Source of the DNA: Clostridium sp. CAG:1013
GTDB lineage: Bacteria > Bacillota > Clostridia > Oscillospirales > Acutalibacteraceae
NCBI GenBank assembly: GCA_000432995.1
Contig: HF972632.1
Location: 4,377-24,908, forward strand
Reading direction: 5' to 3'
Length of the DNA stretch: 20,532 nt
Made by a program: the position numbers and the translations under genes. Below are positions 7,579 to 14,854 of this stretch, piece by piece. Under the pieces are notes generated by a model. It saw nothing but the letters and a program-made list of their open reading frames with translations, ran no database searches and was not told where the DNA came from. Numbering within the stretch: position 1 is the stretch's first letter; each line of letters opens with the position of its first letter.

Positions 7579-9351
7579 ATGAGTAAAGGCACCATCAAAA
7601 AAGTTGCCGGTCCCCTGGTTATCGCCAAAGACATGCGTAACGCCAACATGTTCGACGTGGTGCGTGTCAGCGAACGCCGGCTGATCGGTGAAATCATTGA
7701 AATGCACGGGGACGAGGCCTCCATCCAGGTCTACGAGGAGACCTCTGGCCTGGGACCCGGCGCGCCGGTGGAATCCACCGGGGAACCCATGAGCGTGGAA
7801 CTGGGACCCGGTTTGATCGGCAGCATCTATGACGGCATTCAGCGTCCTCTGGACGACATCATGAAAATCTCCGGCAACAACTTGAGCCGAGGCGTGGAAG
7901 TCCCCGCCTTGAAGCGGGAACCCAAGTGGACCTTCGTCCCCTCTGTGAACCAGGGCGACAGCGTGGCCGCCGGTGACGTGATCGGCACCGTGCAGGAAAC
8001 GGAGATCGTTACCCACAAGATCATGGTCCCGCCTGGCATTTTGGGCACCGTCAAAACCATCCAGGGTGGCGACTATACCGTGACGGAGACCGTCGCCACG
8101 GTGGAGACTCCCGACGGCCGGGAGATTCCCCTTACCCTCATGCAGCGCTGGCCTGTGCGCCGGGGCCGTCCCTATCAGAAAAAGCTGTCCCCCGACATGC
8201 CTCTGGTGACCGGACAGCGTGTCATCGACACTTTCTTCCCCCTGGCCAAAGGCGGCGTGGCAGCCGTGCCTGGCCCCTTCGGCAGCGGCAAGACCGTGGT
8301 GCAGCACCAGCTGGCTAAATGGGCGGAAGCTGATATCGTGGTTTACATCGGCTGCGGCGAGCGTGGCAACGAGATGACCGACGTGCTTAACGAGTTCCCC
8401 GAACTGCAAGACCCTAAAACGGGCTACTCCCTGATGAAGCGCACGGTGCTTATCGCCAACACCTCTGACATGCCTGTGGCCGCCCGTGAGGCGTCTATTT
8501 ACACCGGCATCACCATTGCCGAGTACTTCCGAGACATGGGTTACTCCGTAGCCCTGATGGCCGACTCCACTTCCCGTTGGGCTGAGGCTCTCCGTGAAAT
8601 GTCCGGCCGTCTGGAAGAGATGCCCGGCGAAGAAGGCTACCCTGCTTACCTGGGCAGCCGTTTGGCCCAGTTCTACGAACGGGCAGGCCGTGTGGTCACT
8701 CTGGGAAGCGAGAACCGGGAAGGCGCTCTGTCCGTTATCGGAGCTGTGTCCCCTCCCGGCGGTGATATTTCCGAGCCTGTCTCTCAGGCCACCCTCCGTA
8801 TCGTGAAGGTGTTCTGGGGACTGGATTCCTCCCTGGCTTACAAGCGCCATTTCCCCGCTGTGAACTGGCTGACCAGTTACTCCCTGTATTTGGATACCCT
8901 GGAAAACTGGTTTACCAGCAGCGTGGCTGAAGATTGGGAAAACCTTCGCGCCAAACTGATGGGACTGCTTCAAGACGAAGCGGAACTGGAAGAGATCGTG
9001 CAGCTGGTAGGTATGGACGCTTTGTCCGCTCCTGACCGGCTGAAACTGGAAGCCGCCCGGTCTATCCGCGAGGACTTCCTGCATCAGAACGCCTTCGACG
9101 AGGTGGACACCTACACTCCCCTTGCCAAACAGCACGCCATGATGCAGCTGATCCTGGCTTACTATGAAAAGAGCTTGGAAGCCCTGAAACAGGGTGTGGA
9201 TATCGGCACACTGGTTGACCTCCCTGTGCGGGAACAGATCGGCCGCTTTAAATACACTGAGCCCCAGCAGGTAGAAGAAGAGTACCAGAAGGTACTTGCC
9301 CAGCTGGACAAAGAATTGGCGGACGCTCGCCAGGCAAAGGAGGACTTGTGA
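7579..9351 (+). CDS. ntpA: V-type ATPase catalytic subunit A
   Basis: 590 residues, full length. The P-loop GPFGSGKT lies at 232-239, the catalytic glutamate in YIGCGERGNE at 261, and the conserved LMADSTSRWAEALREMSGRL and GEEGYPAYL blocks follow. The non-homologous insertion typical of V/A-type A subunits (about 110-195) is present and distinguishes it from F-type beta. It hydrolyses (or, in reverse, makes) ATP at the A-B interface on the cytoplasmic side of the membrane. The SD is only moderate (AGCGGGTGA, about 10 bases upstream). Its stop TGA overlaps the ATG of subunit B by one base. Confidence 0.98.
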   Translation: MSKGTIKKVAGPLVIAKDMRNANMFDVVRVSERRLIGEIIEMHGDEASIQVYEETSGLGPGAPVESTGEPMSVELGPGLIGSIYDGIQRPLDDIMKISGNNLSRGVEVPALKREPKWTFVPSVNQGDSVAAGDVIGTVQETEIVTHKIMVPPGILGTVKTIQGGDYTVTETVATVETPDGREIPLTLMQRWPVRRGRPYQKKLSPDMPLVTGQRVIDTFFPLAKGGVAAVPGPFGSGKTVVQHQLAKWAEADIVVYIGCGERGNEMTDVLNEFPELQDPKTGYSLMKRTVLIANTSDMPVAAREASIYTGITIAEYFRDMGYSVALMADSTSRWAEALREMSGRLEEMPGEEGYPAYLGSRLAQFYERAGRVVTLGSENREGALSVIGAVSPPGGDISEPVSQATLRIVKVFWGLDSSLAYKRHFPAVNWLTSYSLYLDTLENWFTSSVAEDWENLRAKLMGLLQDEAELEEIVQLVGMDALSAPDRLKLEAARSIREDFLHQNAFDEVDTYTPLAKQHAMMQLILAYYEKSLEALKQGVDIGTLVDLPVREQIGRFKYTEPQQVEEEYQKVLAQLDKELADARQAKEDL

Positions 9352-10727
9352 TGCCAAAGGAATATAGAACCATCCAAGAGGTGGCAGGCCCTCTGATGCT
9401 GGTAAAGGGCGTAGAGAACGTAAGCTATGACGAGCTGGCCGAGATCGAGCTGTTCAACGGCGAAAAGCGCCGCTGCAAAGTGCTGGAAATCAATGAGGGC
9501 AATGCCTTGGTGCAGCTCTTTGAAAGCTCCACCGGTATCAACCTGGAAAGCAGCAAGGTGCGCTTCCTGGGCCGGAGCATGGAGCTGGGCGTCAGCGAGG
9601 ATATGCTGGGCCGAGTGTTTGACGGTCTGGGCCGTCCCATCGACGGAGGTCCGGAGATCCTGCCCGAACGGCGGGACGATATCAACGGCTTGCCCATGAA
9701 CCCCGCCGCCCGAAACTATCCTCAGGAATTCATCCAGACCGGTGTTTCCGCCATTGACGGTTTGAACACTCTGGTCCGTGGGCAAAAGCTGCCCATCTTC
9801 TCCGCCAGCGGTCTCCCCCACGCTCAGCTTGCCGCGCAGATCGCCCGACAGGCCAAGGTGCGGGGCACCACGGAGCCCTTCGTGGTGGTGTTCGCAGCCA
9901 TGGGTATCACCTTCGAGGAATCCGACTTCTTTGTGAAGAGCTTCCAGGAGACCGGCGCTATCGACCGCACAGTGCTGTTTGTGAACCTGGCAAACGACCC
10001 TGCCGTGGAACGAATCGCCACCCCTCGTATGGCCCTCACCGCCGCAGAGTACCTGGCTTTTGAGAAGAACATGCACGTGCTGGTTATTCTCACCGACATC
10101 ACCAACTACGCCGACGCTCTGCGTGAAGTCTCCGCCGCCCGGAAGGAAGTTCCCGGACGCCGCGGCTATCCTGGCTACATGTACACAGACTTGGCCTCCC
10201 TGTACGAACGGGCCGGCCGGCAGAAGGGGAAGAACGGTTCCATCACCTTGATTCCCATTCTCACCATGCCTGAGGACGACAAGACCCACCCCATCCCTGA
10301 CTTGACCGGATACATCACCGAGGGTCAGATCATCCTCAGCCGTGAGCTGTACCGAAAGAACATCGCCCCGCCCATTGATGTGCTGCCCTCCTTGTCCCGT
10401 TTGAAAGACAAGGGCATCGGCGAAGGTAAGACCCGTTTGGATCACGCCAGCACTATGAACCAGCTGTTCGCGGCCTACGCCCGAGGCAAGGAAGCCAAGG
10501 AACTGATGGTGGTTCTGGGCGAAGCGGCTTTGACGGAGATCGACAAGCTGTACGCCCAATTCGCAGACGCCTTCGAGAAGGAGTATGTCTCTCAGGGATA
10601 TCACGCGGACCGGTCCATTGAGGAGACTCTGGACTTGGGCTGGAAGCTGCTGAGGATCCTGCCCAGGAGCGAGCTGAAACGTATCAGCAACAAGCTGCTG
10701 GACGAGTATTACGGAAAGGTGGAATGA
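9351..10727 (+). CDS. ntpB: V-type ATPase non-catalytic subunit B
   Basis: 458 residues from ATG 9351. An in-frame GTG at 9348 is possible, but SD GGAGGA (9339-9344) is six bases from the ATG, and the N-terminus MPKEYRTIQEVAGPLMLV then matches known B subunits (MIKEYRTIKEVVGPLM in E. hirae). There is no P-loop: SGSGLPH-type sequence (SASGLPHAQLAAQIARQ) replaces it, as in all B subunits. The arginine finger lies in LPSLSRLKDKG. Very strongly conserved blocks include FAAMGITFEE, NLANDPAVERI and PILTMPEDDKTHPIPDLTGY. It alternates with A in the hexameric head. Confidence 0.98.
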   Translation: MPKEYRTIQEVAGPLMLVKGVENVSYDELAEIELFNGEKRRCKVLEINEGNALVQLFESSTGINLESSKVRFLGRSMELGVSEDMLGRVFDGLGRPIDGGPEILPERRDDINGLPMNPAARNYPQEFIQTGVSAIDGLNTLVRGQKLPIFSASGLPHAQLAAQIARQAKVRGTTEPFVVVFAAMGITFEESDFFVKSFQETGAIDRTVLFVNLANDPAVERIATPRMALTAAEYLAFEKNMHVLVILTDITNYADALREVSAARKEVPGRRGYPGYMYTDLASLYERAGRQKGKNGSITLIPILTMPEDDKTHPIPDLTGYITEGQIILSRELYRKNIAPPIDVLPSLSRLKDKGIGEGKTRLDHASTMNQLFAAYARGKEAKELMVVLGEAALTEIDKLYAQFADAFEKEYVSQGYHADRSIEETLDLGWKLLRILPRSELKRISNKLLDEYYGKVE

Positions 10728-10730
10728 CCT

Positions 10731-11390
10731 GTGGCGGAGCGTTTGCAGGTGAACCCCACCCGCATGGAACTGACGCGGCTGAAGAAAAAACTGGCCACCG
10801 CTACCCGGGGCCACAAGCTGCTCAAGGACAAGCGGGATGAGCTGATGCGGCTGTTCCTGGAACGAGTACGGGAGAACAGACGGCTGCGCAAGCAGGTGGA
10901 AGCTGGGATCCTGGCGGCCAACAAAGACTTTATGCTGGCCCGGGCTGCCATGCAGGACCCCGTCTTGAACACCGCCCTGCTGGCCCCCAAACAGAAAGTC
11001 TCTCTGGAAAGCACCACAGAAAACGTGATGAGCGTGGAAGTGCCCAAATTTACTTTCCACACCCGCACGCCCCAGGAGAGCGACATGTTTTCCTACGGCT
11101 TCGCCTTTACCTCCGGTGACTTGGACGATGCCATTGAATCGCTGGCGGCAGTATTCCCCGCTATGCTTCGGCTGGCGGAAAGCGAAAAGGCCTGCCAGCT
11201 GATGGCCGCAGAGATCGAAAAGACCCGGCGGCGTGTCAACGCCCTGGAACATGTGATGATCCCCCAGCTGCAAGAGACCATCCGCTACATCACCATGAAA
11301 CTGGACGAGAACGAGCGTTCCACTCAGGTTCGGTTGATGAAGGTAAAGGATATGATGCTGCAAGAGGCTCACGGTTACGAAAGCCTGTGA
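10731..11390 (+). CDS. ntpD: V-type ATPase central-shaft subunit D
   Basis: 219 residues, GTG start three bases after subunit B, SD AAAGGTGG. The N-terminal block VNPTRMELTRLKKKLATATRGHKLLKDKRDELMR is the family signature, and the C-terminal RRVNALEHVMIPQLQETIRYI completes the antiparallel coiled coil that turns inside the A3B3 head. It is the last gene of the operon, followed seven bases later by a terminator. With G/H, I, K, E, C, F, A and B this makes a full V/A-type subunit set; the small extra genes ntpH and ntpJ of E. hirae are absent. Confidence 0.96.
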   Translation: MAERLQVNPTRMELTRLKKKLATATRGHKLLKDKRDELMRLFLERVRENRRLRKQVEAGILAANKDFMLARAAMQDPVLNTALLAPKQKVSLESTTENVMSVEVPKFTFHTRTPQESDMFSYGFAFTSGDLDDAIESLAAVFPAMLRLAESEKACQLMAAEIEKTRRRVNALEHVMIPQLQETIRYITMKLDENERSTQVRLMKVKDMMLQEAHGYESL

Positions 11391-11396
11391 AATTAA

Positions 11397-11430
11397 TAAA
11401 AGAGCTGCTTGAATCAGGCAGCTCTTTTTT
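11397..11430 (+). terminator. Terminator of the V-type ATPase operon
   Basis: AGAGCTGC (11401-11408) and GCAGCTCT (11418-11425) form a perfect 8-bp stem with a 9-base loop, followed by five T residues. A residues before the stem give a shorter T run on the opposite strand, so it may also catch transcription coming leftward from the rubredoxin gene. Confidence 0.92.
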
Positions 11431-11435
11431 CATGC

Positions 11436-11466
11436 AAAAAGGACGGCCCCCAGACAGGCGCCGCCC
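11436..11466 (-). terminator. Terminator of the rubredoxin gene
   Basis: On the minus strand GGGCGGC (11466-11460) pairs with GCCGTCC (11447-11441), with one G-U pair, and is followed by TTTTT (11440-11436). It lies about 30 bases past the rubredoxin stop and is back-to-back with the ATPase terminator. Confidence 0.8.
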
Positions 11467-11495
11467 TTTCTATTTGCTACTGAGATTGAAGCGGA

Positions 11496-11654
11496 TTACT
11501 CCTGAGAGAACTGATCCTTGCCTACACCGCACAGGGGGCAGACCCAATCCTCGGGAAGATCCTCAAACTTAGTGCCGGGAGCAATGCCGTTATCGGGATC
11601 GCCCACCTCGGGATCATAGCGATAGCCGCAAACGTCGCACACATACACTTCCAT
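11496..11654 (-). CDS. Rubredoxin
   Basis: A 52-residue protein, translated here by hand from the minus strand. It begins MEVYVCDVCGYRYDPEVGD and contains EDLPEDWVCPLCGVGKDQF. The four iron-binding cysteines are in CDVCG (Cys6, Cys9) and CPLCG (Cys39, Cys42), and the length and spacing are those of a classical rubredoxin. It carries single electrons from one Fe(SCys)4 centre in the cytoplasm, in anaerobes usually to superoxide reductase, rubrerythrin or flavoprotein oxidoreductases. SD AAAGGAGGAAC (11671-11661) precedes the ATG. It is convergent to the ATPase operon and alone in its transcript as far as can be seen; no partner oxidoreductase lies nearby. Confidence 0.96.
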   Translation of the reverse strand: MEVYVCDVCGYRYDPEVGDPDNGIAPGTKFEDLPEDWVCPLCGVGKDQFSQE

Positions 11655-11870
11655 GGATTTGTTCCTCCTTTGTTTTATTGGCGTGAGGTCAGGCTTTTTC
11701 CGCCTGTGATTCTCTACCGCCTTTTACCCACATAATATTCCACTTTCTTCCTATTATTATTCTCGTTTAGAACTATTTCTGTTTTCCTCGGGGGAAATTT
11801 TTTATTTTTTCCTTTTTCACCACATTGCACGCAAAGGTTTTCTGTGATATTCTTTTTATGGATTTTTTGT

Positions 11871-12218
11871 TTAGCGTTCTACCAGCAACGCCAACATATA
11901 GGGCGGTTGATTTTGAAAGCGCAATGCCGCTTCTTTTTCTTCATCCGTGCAGGATAGCAGCAGTTTGATCTCTGTCTCCCCCTTTGGCAGATCTACCACG
12001 CACAACAGGGCGTCCACACGCTGTGTTTCCCCAGTGCCTATCCACACGTCTACCCCTTCCCCATCCATGGCTGCGGTATCTTCCAGGTAACCGTAATCCA
12101 AGGGATAGATCATATCCGGAAAACGGGGATGCGCTGATCCCTTGGGACGATCGATGACCACGGAATGGGCCGCTGTCAGCTGGTCTACTGCATCCCAAAA
12201 TAAGGCGTTGTATTCCAT
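11871..12218 (-). CDS. Small family I inorganic pyrophosphatase-like protein
   Basis: 115 residues. The middle resembles the active-site core of soluble family I pyrophosphatases: VVIDRPKGSAHPRFP, then YPLDYGY (38-44; E. coli has YPCNYGY), then DGEGVDV (52-58; E. coli has DGDPVDV), giving Asp52, Glu54 and Asp57 as candidate metal ligands. A weaker match follows at PKGETEIKLLLS. The protein is far shorter than the usual 170-plus residues, the arginine and the C-terminal Tyr-Lys pair of the classical site are absent, and one Asp is replaced by Glu. It may hydrolyse pyrophosphate or another phosphoanhydride, or have lost activity. It has its own promoter, facing away from uxuA. Confidence 0.65.
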   Translation of the reverse strand: MEYNALFWDAVDQLTAAHSVVIDRPKGSAHPRFPDMIYPLDYGYLEDTAAMDGEGVDVWIGTGETQRVDALLCVVDLPKGETEIKLLLSCTDEEKEAALRFQNQPPYMLALLVER

Positions 12219-12251
12219 TGCTATTCTACCCTTCCCACAGAAATTTCTTTC

Positions 12252-12280
12252 AGTATATCACATAATATCTGGGCTGTCGA
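12252..12280 (-). promoter_or_regulatory. Promoter of the pyrophosphatase-like gene
   Basis: On the minus strand TCGACA (12280-12275) and TATACT (12257-12252) are separated by 17 bases, 34 bases upstream of the ATG at 12218. It lies in the divergent gap shared with uxuA; no equally good promoter for uxuA was seen there. Confidence 0.6.
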
Positions 12281-12307
12281 ATCACGATGGCCGGAGAGGA
12301 GTATCCT

Positions 12308-13366
12308 ATGAAATTATCCTTCCGTTGGTATGGCGAGGACGACAAAGTCACCCTGGAACAGATCCGACAGATCCCCGGCATGGAAGCTATCGTCACGGCG
12401 GTGTATGATGTGCCCGTGGGCGAAGTGTGGAGCCGGGAAAGCATTGCCAGACTGAAAGACCTGACCCAACAGGCCGGGCTCAAATTCGAGGTGATCGAAA
12501 GCGTCCCCGTCCACGAGGACATCAAACTGGGCAAGCCTAGCCGTGACCGGTATATCGCTAACTACTGCGAGAATATTCGCCGGTTAGCTGAGGTGGGAAT
12601 CAAATGCATCTGCTACAACTTTATGCCTGTATTCGACTGGACCCGCACCCAGCTGGATCATCCCCTGGGTGACGGCTCCACTTCCCTGGTGTACTACCAG
12701 GAGCAGGTAGAGCAGGTGGATCCCCTGAAAAGCGACAGCGACCTGACTCTTCCCGGCTGGGATGCCAGCTATTCCCGTGAAGAACTGCGGGACGTGGTAG
12801 CTCAATATCAGGCCTTGACGGAGGAGGACCTGTGGGCCAACCTGAAATATTTCCTGGAGGGGATTATCCCCACTGCGGCGGAATGCGGCGTGAATATGGC
12901 CATCCATCAGGACGACCCCTGCTGGAGCATTTTCGGTCTGCCCAGGATCATCACCAGCGAGGAGAACCTGGACCGGTTCCTGAAGCTGGTGGACGACCCC
13001 CACAATGGTCTGACCCTGTGCTGCGGCTCCTTGGGCTGCTCTCCTAAGAACGATGTGGTCAAGCTGGCCGCCAAGTACGCCAAGATGGGCCGGATCCATT
13101 TTGTGCACCTGCGCAACGTGCAGATCCTCCCCAACGGCTTCGAGGAGCGAGCTCATCTGAGCCGGTGCGGTTCTCTGGATATGTACGGTATCGTCAAAGC
13201 GCTGGTAGAAAACGGTTTTGACGGTTACGTGCGGCCCGACCACGGTCGCATGATCTGGGGTGAAACCGGTCGGGCAGGTTATGGCCTGTATGACCGCGCA
13301 CTGGGAGCCGCTTATATCAACGGCCTGTTTGAGGCTGCGGAGAAAGAACTGGCCGCTCATGAGTGA
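12308..13366 (+). CDS. uxuA: Mannonate dehydratase
   Basis: 352 residues. The ATG at 12308 is chosen over the in-frame ATG at 12287 because the SD GGAGAGGAG (12293-12301) lies between them and because the protein then begins MKLSFRWYGEDD, like known UxuA (FRWYGP.D). It dehydrates D-mannonate to 2-keto-3-deoxygluconate in glucuronate breakdown. Conserved blocks include CICYNFMPVFDWTRT (100-114), NMAIHQDDPCWSIFGLPRI (196-214), GRIHFVHLRNV and GYVRPDHGRMIWGE. His200, Cys239, His267 and Asp311 match the His-Cys-His-Asp metal site of the family. Typical AIHPDDPP is changed to AIHQDDPC. No uxuB, uxaC, kdgK or regulator is adjacent. The last eight bases overlap the GNAT gene. Confidence 0.92.
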   Translation: MKLSFRWYGEDDKVTLEQIRQIPGMEAIVTAVYDVPVGEVWSRESIARLKDLTQQAGLKFEVIESVPVHEDIKLGKPSRDRYIANYCENIRRLAEVGIKCICYNFMPVFDWTRTQLDHPLGDGSTSLVYYQEQVEQVDPLKSDSDLTLPGWDASYSREELRDVVAQYQALTEEDLWANLKYFLEGIIPTAAECGVNMAIHQDDPCWSIFGLPRIITSEENLDRFLKLVDDPHNGLTLCCGSLGCSPKNDVVKLAAKYAKMGRIHFVHLRNVQILPNGFEERAHLSRCGSLDMYGIVKALVENGFDGYVRPDHGRMIWGETGRAGYGLYDRALGAAYINGLFEAAEKELAAHE

Positions 13367-13835
13367 GCTTTTGATCCGAGACTTAAGGCCGGAGGATTAT
13401 CCACACTACGACCGCTGGGAACGTGAGCTTCACCAGTTGCATGTAGACGCCAGACCCGACCTCTTCCAACCGCTGGAACATCCCGTTCCTCTGGATCAAT
13501 ACCTGAGAGAATTGGCAGATGACCACGAGGTACGGCTTCTGGCTTTGGTAGACAACACCCCAGCGGGGATTTGCTCCCTTTCTCTTAGGGAGGCACCTAA
13601 AAGCCCTCTTCTGCGAGGAGAGAAAGGCCTGTATGTGGTAGACCTGTTTGTGGATCCAGCCTACCGGCACCAGGGGATCGCCAAAGCGCTTTTGGAGGAA
13701 GGAATCCGCCGGGGAAAAATTTTTGGCGCAAAGCGGCTTAGTCTGACGGTTTGGCCATTCAATAAAAATGCTATAGCGTTTTACGAGAGTCTGGGACTTT
13801 CTACGCGCAATCTCACTTTGGAAAAAAATCTGTGA
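13359..13835 (+). CDS. GNAT-family N-acetyltransferase
   Basis: 158 residues from ATG 13359, eight bases inside the end of uxuA; upstream in-frame starts lie deep within uxuA and would add non-family sequence. The N-terminus LLIRDLRPEDYPHYDRW is a typical GNAT beginning, and motif A is seen in LYVVDLFVDPAYRHQGIAKALLEEG (R-H-Q-G-I-A acetyl-CoA pyrophosphate loop, about residues 103-112). Motif B follows at LTVWPFNKNAIAFYESLGL. It transfers an acetyl group from acetyl-CoA to an amine or similar acceptor; the substrate cannot be told from sequence. The overlap suggests coupled translation with uxuA, but no functional link is known. Confidence 0.9.
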   Translation: MSELLIRDLRPEDYPHYDRWERELHQLHVDARPDLFQPLEHPVPLDQYLRELADDHEVRLLALVDNTPAGICSLSLREAPKSPLLRGEKGLYVVDLFVDPAYRHQGIAKALLEEGIRRGKIFGAKRLSLTVWPFNKNAIAFYESLGLSTRNLTLEKNL

Positions 13836-13894
13836 AAGCCCTTTTCTGGTTTTCTGATTTTTTAATACAGCTATTATCTTAGGAGGAATTCGTT

Positions 13895-14797
13895 ATGAAA
13901 CTGGGTATCATTGCTTGTCCTGAACCGGAAAGTTTCGATCACGCCAAAGAACTTGGCTTGGACTTTCTGGAATTTGACTGCAATCCGTTAGATTACGGTG
14001 GCATGCCCAAGGCAGAGCTGCTCTCCAAAAAGGAAGCTCTCAAGGAAGCCAGCCAGTGTACCGGCATCGAAGTAGGTGCTGTGGGCCGCTGGGCAAGCCC
14101 CATCCTGGACGAAAAGGGCGATGTTGTCCCCGCCGAGTGGGACGAGGTGCTGGGTGTGATGGATTTCGGCCAGTTCCTGGGCGCAAAGTATTACCTGTGC
14201 AGCGTCAACTATGTAAAGGAGCTTTCCTACTATAAAAATATCACCGCCGCTATCAAGGTGCTGAATCAGATCGTTGCCGCCGCCAAAGAGCGTGGTATGG
14301 AATGCGCCATTGTCAACTGCATGATGGGCAACAACTACATTCGCACTCCCGAACAGTGGAAACTGATCCTCAGTGAAGTGCCCGGCCTGGGCATCAAATA
14401 CGACCCCTCCCACAGCTTTGTCCACGGCGGTCCTCAAGGCGCCTATATGGAGGAAGGCATGGAATGGGGCAGTCACTTCAAGTACGTCCACATTAAGGGC
14501 GTAATCCAAACCGGCCTCTCTAAAGAGCCGGAACATTGGGCCAACTGGCAGCTGATCAAGGCGCATCCCGAACTGAAGGAGATTTTCTCTACCGATTCTC
14601 CCCAGCGGAATAACTCCTATGACAATCCTCCTGCCGGCATTGACTCCATCAACTGGCGCGCCTTCTTCGCCATCCTGTACAAGTACGACTATGATGGATA
14701 CCTGTCCATCGAGCCCCACTCCCCCACTTGGCTGGGTGAAAAGGGCGAAAAAGGTGTCAAGTACACCATTAAGTACATTCGTGATCTGATGATCTAA
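13895..14797 (+). CDS. Sugar-phosphate isomerase/epimerase-like TIM barrel (xylose isomerase-like family)
   Basis: 300 residues with SD TAGGAGGAA eight bases before the ATG. The fold is recognised from MKLGIIACPEPESFDHAKELGLDFLEFD at the start, KYDPSHSF (Asp170, His173), FKYVHIKG (His199) and YLSIEPHS (Glu273), the usual metal-binding strands of the family (IolE, AP endonuclease 2, ketose 3-epimerases). The fourth-strand glutamate normally found in L.E..N or IENH is not there: the strand reads CAIVNCMMG (137-145). The reaction and substrate are unknown. It follows uxuA and the GNAT gene by about 60 bases with no terminator between, so a link to sugar-acid breakdown is possible. A weak TATTAT lies upstream but lacks a -35 box. 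Confidence 0.82.
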   Translation: MKLGIIACPEPESFDHAKELGLDFLEFDCNPLDYGGMPKAELLSKKEALKEASQCTGIEVGAVGRWASPILDEKGDVVPAEWDEVLGVMDFGQFLGAKYYLCSVNYVKELSYYKNITAAIKVLNQIVAAAKERGMECAIVNCMMGNNYIRTPEQWKLILSEVPGLGIKYDPSHSFVHGGPQGAYMEEGMEWGSHFKYVHIKGVIQTGLSKEPEHWANWQLIKAHPELKEIFSTDSPQRNNSYDNPPAGIDSINWRAFFAILYKYDYDGYLSIEPHSPTWLGEKGEKGVKYTIKYIRDLMI

Positions 14798-14813
14798 AGC
14801 GCAATCCCCACTT

Positions 14814-14848
14814 TAAAAAAAGCACCGGATTTTTGTCCGGTGCTTTTT
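14814..14848. terminator. Bidirectional terminator between the epimerase-like gene and adenosine deaminase
   Basis: AGCACCGGA (14821-14829) and TCCGGTGCT (14836-14844) form a perfect 9-bp stem with a 6-base loop. Seven A residues precede it and five T residues end the other side, so it can stop transcription from both the + strand epimerase gene and the - strand deaminase gene, whose stop codon is about ten bases away. Confidence 0.94.
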
Positions 14849-14854
14849 GTAGTA

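Noticed and set aside
7234..9357. A 707-codon open frame on the minus strand across the subunit A gene
   Set aside because: It is the antisense of a perfectly conserved V-ATPase subunit A; its translation is His/Gly/Val/Gln-rich with no family resemblance. High GC and codon bias create such shadows.
9162..11372. A 736-codon open frame on the minus strand across subunits B and D
   Set aside because: Same cause: antisense to conserved genes, with no SD-linked start and no domain-like sequence.
11732..11737. TATTAT on the minus strand as the rubredoxin -10 box
   Set aside because: There is no acceptable -35 box at 16-18 bases, so no promoter is claimed.
11782..11803. Small + strand hairpin TTTCC/GGAAA followed by T residues
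   Set aside because: The stem is only five pairs and no + strand gene ends upstream; it is probably a chance feature of the A/T-rich gap between rubredoxin and the pyrophosphatase-like gene (11655-11870), in which I see no gene.
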